NCBI GenBank assembly: GCA_937965795.1
Contig: CALCMD010000082.1
Span: 1 to 64,000 of the forward strand
DNA from: an uncultured Lachnospiraceae bacterium
Lineage (GTDB): Bacteria > Bacillota > Clostridia > Lachnospirales > Lachnospiraceae
Direction of reading: 5' to 3'
Length of the DNA: 64,000 bases
Positions 1-7,512 of the stretch are shown one piece after another. The translations under genes were made by a program, and so were the position numbers. The notes below the pieces were generated by a model, which saw only the letters and a program-made list of their open reading frames with translations, did not search any database and had not been told where the DNA came from. Positions within the stretch are counted from its first letter, which is position 1. Each line of letters begins with the position of its first letter.

Positions 1-169
1 CCTGGAAGAACATCGTTGCGGTGGCAGCGGGTTACCAGCACACTGTGGGACTGCATGCGGACGGCTCCGTGGTTGCGGTGGGTTGGAACCAGTACGGGCG
101 ATGCGATATCTCCACCTGGAAGAACATCGTTGCGGTGGCAGCGGGTTACCAGCACACTGTGGGACTGCA
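1..169 (+). repeat. 114-bp in-frame tandem repeat of the RCC1 blade
   Basis: Bases 1-55 recur identically at 115-169, a period of 114 bp or 38 codons. The identity at nucleotide level over 55 bp suggests recent duplication or gene conversion between blades. The rest of the unit has diverged. Confidence 0.85.
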
Positions 170-257
170 CACGAATCGCTCCATGGTTGCACGAGGTTGG
201 AATGCGTACGGCCAATGCGACATCTACGCATGGAGAGACATCAAAACGCCAAAGTGA
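3..257 (+). CDS. RCC1-repeat protein, C-terminal fragment
   Basis: The reading frame is open at the left window edge and stops at 255-257, so only the last ~84 codons are visible. The translation shows two RCC1-type blades built on the pattern VAxGxxHTVGLxxDGSVVAxGxNxYGQCD. Known RCC1-family repeats fold as a seven-bladed beta-propeller and usually mediate protein or surface contacts. An ATG/GTG start inside the fragment would be artificial because the repeat runs through the edge. The last blade has diverged (HTNRSMVARGWN in place of HADGSVVAVGWN). The cellular location cannot be judged without the N-terminus. Confidence 0.75.
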   Translation, partial: WKNIVAVAAGYQHTVGLHADGSVVAVGWNQYGRCDISTWKNIVAVAAGYQHTVGLHTNRSMVARGWNAYGQCDIYAWRDIKTPK

Positions 258-336
258 AAGAGGTATCGATCGAATACCTGTATTGCAGCAGACTCAAAAA
301 TAAAAGCAAAAATGAAAAGGAGTGAAAGAAATACCT

Positions 337-2160
337 ATGGCTAAATTCGTCATCGAATGCCCAGACTGCGGCAAATTCGCCGAGGCAAAGACCGGCTTTT
401 TCGCCCGGAAAAAGATCGACTGCGCCTGTGGCTATACCATTGACATATGTACGGACAAGCTCACCAGCCGGGAATGTTCCCACTGCGGCAACACAGTGGT
501 TTTTGACCAGTCCAGGGGTGGAAAGGCACGCTGCCCCGTCTGTGGCGAGCCCATCAACCCCCATGCCGGGCTAACCAGGACGGCAGAATTTTCCTGCGCC
601 CAGTGCGGCGTGCGGCTGAGAACGTCCCCGGCGGCTAAGACCTATATCTGCCCGGTGTGCGACTTTGAAAACGACATCGCCGAACGGCTGATGTCAGAGA
701 AGATTAAAAAAGACGGCCTTGCCAGTGTCATCAAGTACGAGGGCGACAACGAAACCCTCGTGTGGAAGCACCCCATTGAGGACTTCAACATGGGCTCCCA
801 GCTCATCGTCCATGAGAGTCAGGAAGCGATCTTTTTCCGGGACGGCCAGGCGCTGGATCTGTTCGGCGCAGGCCGGTATACCCTGGAGACCCAACAGCTT
901 CCTCTGCTGGAAAAGCTTTACCAGCTCCCCACAGATACGGAGGGAACGTTCCACTCTGAGGTATACTTCATCAATAAGACGGTTCAGATGTCCATCAAAT
1001 GGGGCACGCCGGACAAGATCCGATTCATTGACCCGCTGACCAGCGTCCCGCTGGAAATCGGGGCTTCCGGTGAGATGAATCTAATGGTGAAGGACTCCCG
1101 GAAGCTGCTCTTAAAGCTGGTGGGCACCACCTCCGGTATCGCCTGGAGCGACCGGGAGGGATTCACGAAATCGATACAGAACGCTTTCCGTCCCCTGATC
1201 GCCAACACGTTAAAGTCCAACCTGCCCGCCGTAATCAAGGAGAAGCAGATCGACCTGTTGGAGATTGACGAGCGGGTGGAGGAGATTTCTTCCTTCCTGC
1301 TGGAAAAGCTGCTCCCCGGCTTTGAGGAGTACGGCCTGACTATCCCCCAATTTTATGCGACCCACGTAGTGCTTCCAGAGGACGACCCCAACTTCAAACG
1401 CATCCGGGAACTACACACAGTCATGCTCCAGAGCCGGGTGTATCAGGCGGAGGCAACGGTGAAAACGTTTGAAGCGCAGGGCGAAACATCCTACCGTACG
1501 GCTCAGGAGGAGAGCAAAGCGGCCATTACCGCCGCCCAGCGCAAGGCAGAGCTGGAGCGCCAGGCCACCCAGACGGAGGTGACCCGCCGGGAGGCGGAGC
1601 GAAAGCTGATTGAGGCTCAGGCGGAAGCTCAGGCCAGGCAGATGGCGGGAATGAGCGAGGCCGCCGTGATGCAGGCCAAGGGATACAACCAGAAGGACGT
1701 GCTGGAAGCAGAAGTAAAGAAGGCTTACGCGGCCGGATTGGGTCAGATGGGCTCCAACGGCGGCGGTGGTTCACTGGGCGACATTGCCGGTCTGGGCGTG
1801 ACCTTGGGAGCTATGAGCGGCTTGATCGGCATGACCAGGGATTCTATCGCACCCATGTTCGGACAGCAGGAACAGCCCGCGCCCGCATCCACTGCACCCT
1901 CTCTGGCGACAGATACCTGGGATTGCGTCTGCGGGCAGAAAGGAATCACCGGGAAATTCTGCCCTGAGTGCGGATTCCCCAGACCTGCCCCCGCCGAACG
2001 CTGGGACTGTGAGTGTGGAACAAAAAGATTAACGGGAAAATTTTGCCCCGAATGCGGAAAAAAACGACCCGGAAAAACCTCGGTGTGGAACTGCGCCTGC
2101 GGAGCCATAGGGCTGACGGGAAAGTTCTGCCCTGAGTGCGGAAAAAAACGGAAGGAGTAA
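337..2160 (+). CDS. SPFH/band-7 domain protein with N- and C-terminal zinc ribbons
   Basis: This 607-residue protein starts at ATG 337, preceded by AAAGGAG at 316-322; the GTG at 322 falls inside that ribosome binding site. Residues ~1-110 hold several CxxC pairs (CPDCGK, CSHCGN, CPVCGE, CAQCGV, CPVCDF). Residues ~130-360 match the SPFH/band-7 'virion core protein' (YdjI-like) family. An Ala/Glu/Arg-rich coiled coil follows at ~370-450, then a Gly-rich hydrophobic stretch (SNGGGGSLGDIAGLG). The C-terminus has three near-identical zinc ribbons (WDCxCGxxxxTGKFCPECG). SPFH proteins form membrane-associated oligomers, but no substrate is known for this group. The next gene, six bases downstream, encodes a membrane protein and is probably a partner. 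Confidence 0.85.
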   Translation: MAKFVIECPDCGKFAEAKTGFFARKKIDCACGYTIDICTDKLTSRECSHCGNTVVFDQSRGGKARCPVCGEPINPHAGLTRTAEFSCAQCGVRLRTSPAAKTYICPVCDFENDIAERLMSEKIKKDGLASVIKYEGDNETLVWKHPIEDFNMGSQLIVHESQEAIFFRDGQALDLFGAGRYTLETQQLPLLEKLYQLPTDTEGTFHSEVYFINKTVQMSIKWGTPDKIRFIDPLTSVPLEIGASGEMNLMVKDSRKLLLKLVGTTSGIAWSDREGFTKSIQNAFRPLIANTLKSNLPAVIKEKQIDLLEIDERVEEISSFLLEKLLPGFEEYGLTIPQFYATHVVLPEDDPNFKRIRELHTVMLQSRVYQAEATVKTFEAQGETSYRTAQEESKAAITAAQRKAELERQATQTEVTRREAERKLIEAQAEAQARQMAGMSEAAVMQAKGYNQKDVLEAEVKKAYAAGLGQMGSNGGGGSLGDIAGLGVTLGAMSGLIGMTRDSIAPMFGQQEQPAPASTAPSLATDTWDCVCGQKGITGKFCPECGFPRPAPAERWDCECGTKRLTGKFCPECGKKRPGKTSVWNCACGAIGLTGKFCPECGKKRKE

Positions 2161-2166
2161 CGGAAA

Positions 2167-2862
2167 ATGAAAAAAAATACCATCCGCTGGTGGATTATTT
2201 TAGTGGCAGTTCTGGCAGTTTATAACGTAGTAGTCTTTGCCGTGCCGTTCCCGAAAAATGCGGTGTTTTTTGTAAGCTGGGCGTTTACGCTGCTCGCCAT
2301 CGGCGCGCAGGCATATGTGATCCGCACCGCTTTTTATCAGAGTCGGGATATCAAAAGCCGGTTTTACGGATTCCCCATCGCAAAGGTTGGCGGCATCTAT
2401 CTAATCATCCAGATTGTATTGGGGGTGGCGTTCATGACACTGGGACTGGCGATTTCGGTGCCGATATGGGTTCCTCTGGTGCTGTACATGGTGCTTTTAG
2501 GTGCTTCGGCGGTGGGCTTTGTTGCCGCCGAAACCACACGGGATGAGGTCGAGCGGCAGGATGCTAAGCTGAAGAAGGACGTGTCCTGTATGCGGGCCTT
2601 GGAATCTAAGGCGGCGGCAATGGTGCCGCTGGCAAAAGATGATCAGATGCGAAAGTCGCTGGAAGTGTTTGCTGAGAATCTTCGTTTCAGCGATCCGGTC
2701 AGTAGCGAGGCATTGAACGCAATCGAAGCAGATTTGACCGCCTATGCGGACGAACTTCAACAGGCAATGGTTGAAAATGACACTGAAAACGCACTGACGC
2801 TTGTGAAAAAGGCACAGACTGTTCTCGCAGAACGAAACCGACTATGTAAGTTGGAAAAGTAG
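2167..2862 (+). CDS. Hypothetical membrane protein, partner of the SPFH protein
   Basis: This 231-residue protein begins six bases after the SPFH gene, whose last codons (GGAAGGAGTAA) supply its ribosome binding site. I do not recognise a family. About four hydrophobic helices lie in residues 8-125 (IILVAVLAVYNVVVFAVPF, FVSWAFTLLAIGAQAYVI, IYLIIQIVLGVAFMTLG and a fourth near VPLVLYMVLLGASAVGF). The remaining ~100 residues are a charged helical cytoplasmic tail (KLKKDVSCMRALESKAAAM). The tight spacing suggests co-translation and a shared membrane complex with the SPFH protein. No further function can be supported. Confidence 0.7.
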   Translation: MKKNTIRWWIILVAVLAVYNVVVFAVPFPKNAVFFVSWAFTLLAIGAQAYVIRTAFYQSRDIKSRFYGFPIAKVGGIYLIIQIVLGVAFMTLGLAISVPIWVPLVLYMVLLGASAVGFVAAETTRDEVERQDAKLKKDVSCMRALESKAAAMVPLAKDDQMRKSLEVFAENLRFSDPVSSEALNAIEADLTAYADELQQAMVENDTENALTLVKKAQTVLAERNRLCKLEK

Positions 2863-2931
2863 TCGCATGACTCATTTTTTCTATCCATTACCGTAGTCAT
2901 CAGGGGCTGTCGGGAAATAGATAGTCCAAAA

Positions 2932-2971
2932 CAGGGGCAGATGTGACTCATGCGAGTCACATCTGCCCCTG
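2932..2971. repeat. Perfect 18-bp inverted repeat
   Basis: CAGGGGCAGATGTGACTC at 2932-2949 and its exact complement at 2954-2971 flank a 4-base loop (ATGC). On the minus strand the stem is followed by TGTTTTGG, so it could terminate transcription from the recQ remnant. It lacks a real U-tract on either strand. It could also be the relic of a mobile-element end, since it lies between an intact operon and a truncated gene. The module GACTCATGCGAGTC is itself palindromic. Confidence 0.7.
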
Positions 2972-3024
2972 AAATTTTCCCATAAAAGGAAAAAAAATGG
3001 CTAACAACAACTATCTCTTCTCCG

Positions 3025-3237
3025 TTACATGTAAAGAATATCAAATCTCCCATTTGCCGCATAATACATCGCTTTGGAAATCTGATAACAAATCGACTTT
3101 CCTGCCCTGGTGGGCATGATTCCCAGAATATCCCGCTCCGCGAGAATGGCATCAATCAATATTTCCTGCCCCTCCCGGAAGGAGGGGTAGCCGAAATATC
3201 TTTCTAAAATATCATATTTTGTTGTCCCCTGCACCAT
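3025..3237 (-). pseudogene. recQ: recQ helicase remnant (N-terminal fragment)
   Basis: About 70 codons match the start of RecQ DNA helicases: LERYFGYPSFREGQEILIDAILAERD followed by a Walker A-like MPTRAGKSICYQ. RecQ normally has MPTGAGKS and runs to about 600 residues. Here the Gly is Arg and the reading frame leaves the family after SICYQ, ending 20 codons later. Helicase motifs Ia-VI, the RQC and the HRDC domains are absent, so no helicase activity is expected. The likeliest start is ATG 3237; a TTG at 3258 overlaps the upstream gene. Confidence 0.7.
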
Positions 3238-3247
3238 AGTTTTTCTT

Positions 3248-3892
3248 TTACTGGACAAACAAAGACGCTCTCTTTTTAAAATATATTTTATTTAATACAA
3301 GCATGATAATTGTCGTAATCAGATTTGTCACATTCTCTGTATCCAGCAAAAACTCCTTTGTAATCGCAGAAGCACCGATCAGATACCCGATCGTCATAGT
3401 AGCATAAAAACACAGATAGCCTATGTAAACTCTCGGAGCCTGCCTCCTGAAATTTTTAAGCTGCTGCCGTGCATACAGCGCCCAGACAATGCTTGCAACA
3501 CAGCACACCGCCATAATCATATCCAGTATTTTGAGCCCGCTTCCATAATAAGAATATACCAGCTCTGCCGCTCCTTCCCCGTAATGCCCTCCTGTAAAAT
3601 ACTGAAACGCAGTAAAAAAGGCAAATACCGATGCCAGAAACAACTGAACCCAGATTACAAAATGATACCACTTCATCGGAAACTGCTGCATGGACGGCGC
3701 AGCATCACGACAGGTATCGGGCTGCCGGGACATATCTCCGCCCGTACCGTATTGATACTCATTCTGTTCTTCTTTCTCCGAATAAAGCGGCTGTGAAGTG
3801 TCATTTCTCCCAAATGCCTCCTGCGCGCAGCCGCAGAATGGACAAAACTTCGCATGATTACTAATTTCTTTTCCACAATTTTGACAAAACAT
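3248..3892 (-). CDS. Zinc-ribbon membrane protein, uncharacterised
   Basis: This 214-residue protein starts at ATG 3892 behind GGAGGAGG; the in-frame TTG at 3907 lies upstream of that site. The N-terminus is a zinc_ribbon_2-type module (MFCQNCGKEI...AKFCPFCGC). A polar linker follows to about residue 70, then about four transmembrane segments (FVIWVQLFLASVFAFFTAF, ILDMIMAVCCVASIVWALY, YIGYLCFYATMTIGYLIGA, and one near the C-terminus). Such zinc-ribbon membrane proteins are common in Clostridia and have no assigned role. The gene ends 11 bases before the recQ remnant. Confidence 0.7.
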   Translation of the reverse strand: MFCQNCGKEISNHAKFCPFCGCAQEAFGRNDTSQPLYSEKEEQNEYQYGTGGDMSRQPDTCRDAAPSMQQFPMKWYHFVIWVQLFLASVFAFFTAFQYFTGGHYGEGAAELVYSYYGSGLKILDMIMAVCCVASIVWALYARQQLKNFRRQAPRVYIGYLCFYATMTIGYLIGASAITKEFLLDTENVTNLITTIIMLVLNKIYFKKRASLFVQ

Positions 3893-4028
3893 GCCTTCCT
3901 CCTCCAAAAATCAACATTTTTCATTCCTCTATTTCTAGAATATCACAAAGCCAATCACCTATCAATACAATCAAAAACCGCCGCATGGATAGCACACTAC
4001 AGCCCCGCACGACGGTTTTTTTGTAACC

Positions 4029-4712
4029 TTATTCTCTCTCCCCATCCCCCGCCGGGATAAACATAATGACAATTACTGCTAATAACAGGACGCACGCTAC
4101 CAGCGCCGACTTCTCCATAAACATCCGGGTAATCACGGTCCCCACGATGGCTCCCACGATAAAAAACAGGATAATTCCGTAATACTGGAGACTCTTTTTG
4201 ATTGCCTGTTTATCTTTCGTTACATTATACTTAAAAAACTGCTCCGTGGCGCTGCGGAGGTTTCCGGTACACATGGTCGTCGCATAGGTGCTGCTTCCAT
4301 GAAAGGTCCGGAAGCTTTCTACCTGCATGGAGCATACGAAAGACACCGCCACATTGACCGCCGCATCATGGATACCCGACGGGATGAAAGCGATCGTCCA
4401 GAGTACGGCAAATTCAAGCGCCAGCACAATCTGCCGCCAGTGTATGACGCTCTCATGCCGGAACTCCCGCTTCACAAGCTCTGCCACAAGAATTCCGGCC
4501 ATGAATGCCAGAATCGGCCAGATATAACCGCCAAGCTTTTCCCAGTTTCCGTCTGCGACACTGATGCCAAGAAGGACGATGTTGCCCGTCTGCGCATTAG
4601 CAAAAACACCGCCCCGGCAGACATAGGTGTATACATCAAGATATCCTCCCGCTATGGCCAGCAGTATGCCTACGAGATAAGACTCAGATGCCTCTTTTTT
4701 TAAAAAACTCAT
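4029..4712 (-). CDS. YoaK/DUF1275 family membrane protein
   Basis: The 227 residues match the DUF1275 (YoaK-like) family: about six transmembrane helices, the N-terminal signature AIAGGYLDVYTYVCRGGVFANAQTGNI, and a central MQVESFRTF...YATTMCTGNLRS segment. The biochemical role of the family is unknown. It begins three bases after fumB, so it is probably the last gene of the fumarate operon. Whether it takes part in succinate or fumarate handling is only inference from position. An imperfect hairpin (AAAACCGCCG near 3973, CGACGGTTTTTTT near 4010) downstream may end transcription. Confidence 0.85.
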   Translation of the reverse strand: MSFLKKEASESYLVGILLAIAGGYLDVYTYVCRGGVFANAQTGNIVLLGISVADGNWEKLGGYIWPILAFMAGILVAELVKREFRHESVIHWRQIVLALEFAVLWTIAFIPSGIHDAAVNVAVSFVCSMQVESFRTFHGSSTYATTMCTGNLRSATEQFFKYNVTKDKQAIKKSLQYYGIILFFIVGAIVGTVITRMFMEKSALVACVLLLAVIVIMFIPAGDGERE

Positions 4713-4715
4713 CTT

Positions 4716-5273
4716 TTACTTCTTGCTGGAAAGATATGCGGCTTTCCCTTCTTCATAAAGGTTATTTCCCTCGCTGTCAATGATAACTACCAGCGGCATA
4801 TCCTCCACATAAAGCTTCCTCAATGCTTCCGCGCCTAAATCTTCGTATGCAATCAGCTCCGCTTTCTTGATGCACTTTGCAAGAAGCGCTCCGGCTCCGC
4901 CAATAGCTCCAAAATAGACGCCCGAATATTTCTTCATGGCTTCCACCACTTCCGGAAGTCTCGCACCCTTTCCAATCATTCCTCTGGCGCCGACTGACAT
5001 CATCGTGGGCGCATAGGCGTCCATACGCCCGCTGGTCGTAGGACCTGCGGAACCAATCACCTGTCCCGGTTTTGCCGGGGTCGGCCCTACGTAGTAGATG
5101 GTCGCATCCGTGGGGTCAAAGGGAAGCTCTTCTCCCTTCGCCAGAGTCTCGCACATTCTCTTGTGCCCTGCGTCCCTGGATGTATAAATTGTTCCGGTCA
5201 GATATACGCTGTCCCCGGCATGGAGGGTTTTTGCCACTTCCTCCGTTAAAGGCAGTTGAATATGTTTTTCCAT
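4716..5273 (-). CDS. fumB: Class I fumarate hydratase, beta subunit
   Basis: This 185-residue protein matches the C-terminal swivelling domain of Fe-S fumarases and L-tartrate dehydratases: LHAGDSVYLTGTIYTSRDAGHKR, YVGPTPAKPGQVIGSAGPTTSGRMD, and the closing DMPLVVIIDSEGNNLY. With the alpha subunit it interconverts fumarate and malate. The gene begins one base after the alpha subunit stop, behind GGAGGTGATC. Tartrate dehydratase is the main alternative from sequence alone. The neighbouring fumarate reductase and dehydrogenase favour fumarase. Confidence 0.9.
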   Translation of the reverse strand: MEKHIQLPLTEEVAKTLHAGDSVYLTGTIYTSRDAGHKRMCETLAKGEELPFDPTDATIYYVGPTPAKPGQVIGSAGPTTSGRMDAYAPTMMSVGARGMIGKGARLPEVVEAMKKYSGVYFGAIGGAGALLAKCIKKAELIAYEDLGAEALRKLYVEDMPLVVIIDSEGNNLYEEGKAAYLSSKK

Positions 5274-5274
5274 C

Positions 5275-6117
5275 TCAGATCACCTCCGTTTTGTGGCGTG
5301 TCACATGGCAGTTAATATTTACCGCACAGGGCATTCCTGCGATATGGGTCGGCAGTGTTTCAATATTCAGCCCGATCGCCGTTGTCTTGCCGCCAAAGCC
5401 CTGCGGCCCGATGCCAAGCTCATTGACTTTCTCCAGCATTTCCTTTTCCAAATCCGCATAGAACGGGTCGGGATTCGAAGAATCCACCGGACGCATCAGC
5501 GCTTTCTTCGCCAGAAGCGCACACTTGTCGAACGTCCCGCCGATTCCAACGCCGACTACCATAGGCGGGCACGGGTTCGGCCCTGCCGTCTCCACCGCTT
5601 CCAGAATGAAATCCTTGATTCCCTGAAGTCCTGCGGACGGCTTAAACATGCGGATCATGCTCATATTTTCGCTTCCGAAGCCTTTCGGCCCTACGGTCAC
5701 CTTTATCTGCTCGCCCGGAACGATTTCTGTATAAAGCATCGCCGGGGTATTGTCCCCGGTATTTCCACGGCGCACCGGGTCTTTTACGACGGACTTCCTG
5801 AGATAACCGTTCGTATATCCACGGCGCACGCCCTCGTCGACCGCTTCTGACAAGTCTCCGCCCACGATATGCACATCCTGCCCGATCTCAAGGAATACGC
5901 ACGCCATTCCTGTATCCTGGCAGATGGGAACGTTCTCATTTTCTGCAATTTCAAAGTTCGTAATAATCTTGTCCAGCACTCCCTGGGCGATCTCCCAGTC
6001 CTCACATGCACGGCACTGGCGAATCGCCCCCTGCACATCTCCCGGAAGATACTGGTTTGCCTCGATACATAATCTCTCTACAACATCTGTAATCTGCTGT
6101 GCCTGAATTTCACGCAT
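5275..6117 (-). CDS. fumA: Class I fumarate hydratase, alpha subunit (4Fe-4S)
   Basis: The 280 residues match the N-terminal, cluster-binding subunit of two-subunit Fe-S fumarases. Likely cluster Cys residues lie in PICQDTGMACVF and AGPNPCPPMVVGVGIGG, a third in GTFDKCALLAKKAL. The motif RRGNTGDNTPAMLYTEIVPG is typical of the family. The product would turn malate, made by the predicted malate dehydrogenase at the head of the operon, into fumarate for the adjacent reductase. It is separated from the exchanger by 137 bp without a clear hairpin or ORF. The enzyme is cytoplasmic and oxygen-sensitive by family. Confidence 0.9.
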   Translation of the reverse strand: MREIQAQQITDVVERLCIEANQYLPGDVQGAIRQCRACEDWEIAQGVLDKIITNFEIAENENVPICQDTGMACVFLEIGQDVHIVGGDLSEAVDEGVRRGYTNGYLRKSVVKDPVRRGNTGDNTPAMLYTEIVPGEQIKVTVGPKGFGSENMSMIRMFKPSAGLQGIKDFILEAVETAGPNPCPPMVVGVGIGGTFDKCALLAKKALMRPVDSSNPDPFYADLEKEMLEKVNELGIGPQGFGGKTTAIGLNIETLPTHIAGMPCAVNINCHVTRHKTEVI

Positions 6118-6254
6118 GATTTACACCTCCTGAATCTTGATAATATTTGCACATTCTGTATTTCATGTTCTTATAGCGCCTTAGGGTAGATCAGCCATAC
6201 AAGTCACAGATCGCTTTCTCTGAAAGCTAAGAGCTGCTTCGCATCTCCGATCTG

Positions 6255-7418
6255 CTACAGGAATATCCCAATAAACTGGCACGCCAGCACCACCATAACC
6301 AGCGCTACCGGATAAGTTGCCGCATAAGCGGACGCCACGTCGTCTGTCTCTGTCACACGGATTAACGTCCCCAGCGCCGGGGTACTCGTCATGCCGCCGC
6401 AGATAGAGCCAAGCGAATTAAACAGACTCAGTTTCAGCACCTTCACCGCAAACGCATAGCCAAGCAGCATTGGAATCAATGTCATAAGCGCTCCGTAAGC
6501 AAACAGCAAAACGCCCTGTTCTTTTAAAATCTCAACAAATCCTGCTCCGGCCTGCGCGCCTGCTCCGAGAAGAAAAAGCGCCAGTCCGAACTCCCTCAGA
6601 CATTCCAGGACATGCTTTTCCACCTTCACGCTCAATCTGCCGATGTGCCCGAAATGTCCCAGAATCAGCCCTGCAATCAGAGGTCCGCCAGAAGTTCCAA
6701 GTGCGAATACGCCTCCGCCCGGAAGCTTTATTTCAATCTTTGCCAATATGATTCCAAGCACAATCGCAAGGGAAAACGGAAAGAATCCCATACTGTCCGC
6801 ATAAAACAAAGATTCCTTTTTTGTCTTATGGTAATCCTCTACCTCAACATTTGTTGCCGCCTCAAACTTCGCCCGCTCCGCATTCATATCTGTTTTCAGG
6901 ATTTTCGGAATCAACTGCACAAACAAAACTACCCCGACAACTCCAAACGGGTAAGCGATTCCATATCCTACGGAAGCCGCGTCAGAACCTGTCGCTTCCA
7001 GCGCTGCCGCCAGACCCGGCGTACTGGTAAGCGCTCCTGCCATCATGCCCACGCTGATATCTGTAGGCACACCAAAAGCCTTAATCACCAGCGCACAGGT
7101 CAATGCACCGGAAGCAATGATGATAATGCCCAGAAGAATGTAAGAGGTTGCGTTCACCTTAAAATTCCGGAAGAATTTCGGTCCTGCGATGAACCCGACC
7201 GAGGTAACAAAACAGATCAGTCCCAATTCCCGCACCAGGGATGGAATCTCCACGCCAAAGTGTCCAAACACCAGAGCCACCAGCAGAATACCTGCCGTCC
7301 CAAGCTCCAGCCCTTTAATTTTAATACTTCCTACCAGATAACCAATAACGGCAATCAGAAATACCATCATGACTGTATTGGACATAACATTATCCCGAAG
7401 CCATTCAAAAACTATCAT
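6255..7418 (-). CDS. AspT/YidE-like exchanger, probable C4-dicarboxylate antiporter
   Basis: This 387-residue membrane protein has about ten transmembrane helices and the two-fold repeat of the aspartate-alanine exchanger family. The repeat marks are GMMAGALTSTPGLAAALE in the first half and GSICGGMTSTPALGTLI in the second. Family members AspT exchange aspartate for alanine, and others carry succinate or related acids. The TrkA-C domain found between the halves in many members is absent, making this a short form. ATG 7418 follows AGGAGGAG. Its place between fumarate reductase and fumarase suggests uptake of fumarate, malate or aspartate, or export of succinate; this is inference. Confidence 0.8.
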   Translation of the reverse strand: MIVFEWLRDNVMSNTVMMVFLIAVIGYLVGSIKIKGLELGTAGILLVALVFGHFGVEIPSLVRELGLICFVTSVGFIAGPKFFRNFKVNATSYILLGIIIIASGALTCALVIKAFGVPTDISVGMMAGALTSTPGLAAALEATGSDAASVGYGIAYPFGVVGVVLFVQLIPKILKTDMNAERAKFEAATNVEVEDYHKTKKESLFYADSMGFFPFSLAIVLGIILAKIEIKLPGGGVFALGTSGGPLIAGLILGHFGHIGRLSVKVEKHVLECLREFGLALFLLGAGAQAGAGFVEILKEQGVLLFAYGALMTLIPMLLGYAFAVKVLKLSLFNSLGSICGGMTSTPALGTLIRVTETDDVASAYAATYPVALVMVVLACQFIGIFL

Positions 7419-7473
7419 TTTTCTCTCCTCCTGCGGATGCTGTATTCTATTCCTTACGATTCAGTAACGCACA

Positions 7474-7504
7474 TTGTACTCACGGGTCATCCCCGTGAGT
7501 ACAA
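7474..7504 (-). other. Intercistronic 13-bp hairpin
   Basis: TTGTACTCACGGG and its exact complement CCCGTGAGTACAA flank a 5-base loop between the fumarate reductase flavoprotein and the exchanger gene. No U-tract follows on either strand, so an mRNA-processing or stability element is more likely than a terminator. It may set different dosages for reductase and transporter. Confidence 0.65.
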
Positions 7505-7512
7505 AATGATCA

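Noticed and set aside
1..169. Direct repeat as a CRISPR unit
   Set aside because: Only two copies exist, they are in frame, and they encode RCC1 blades.
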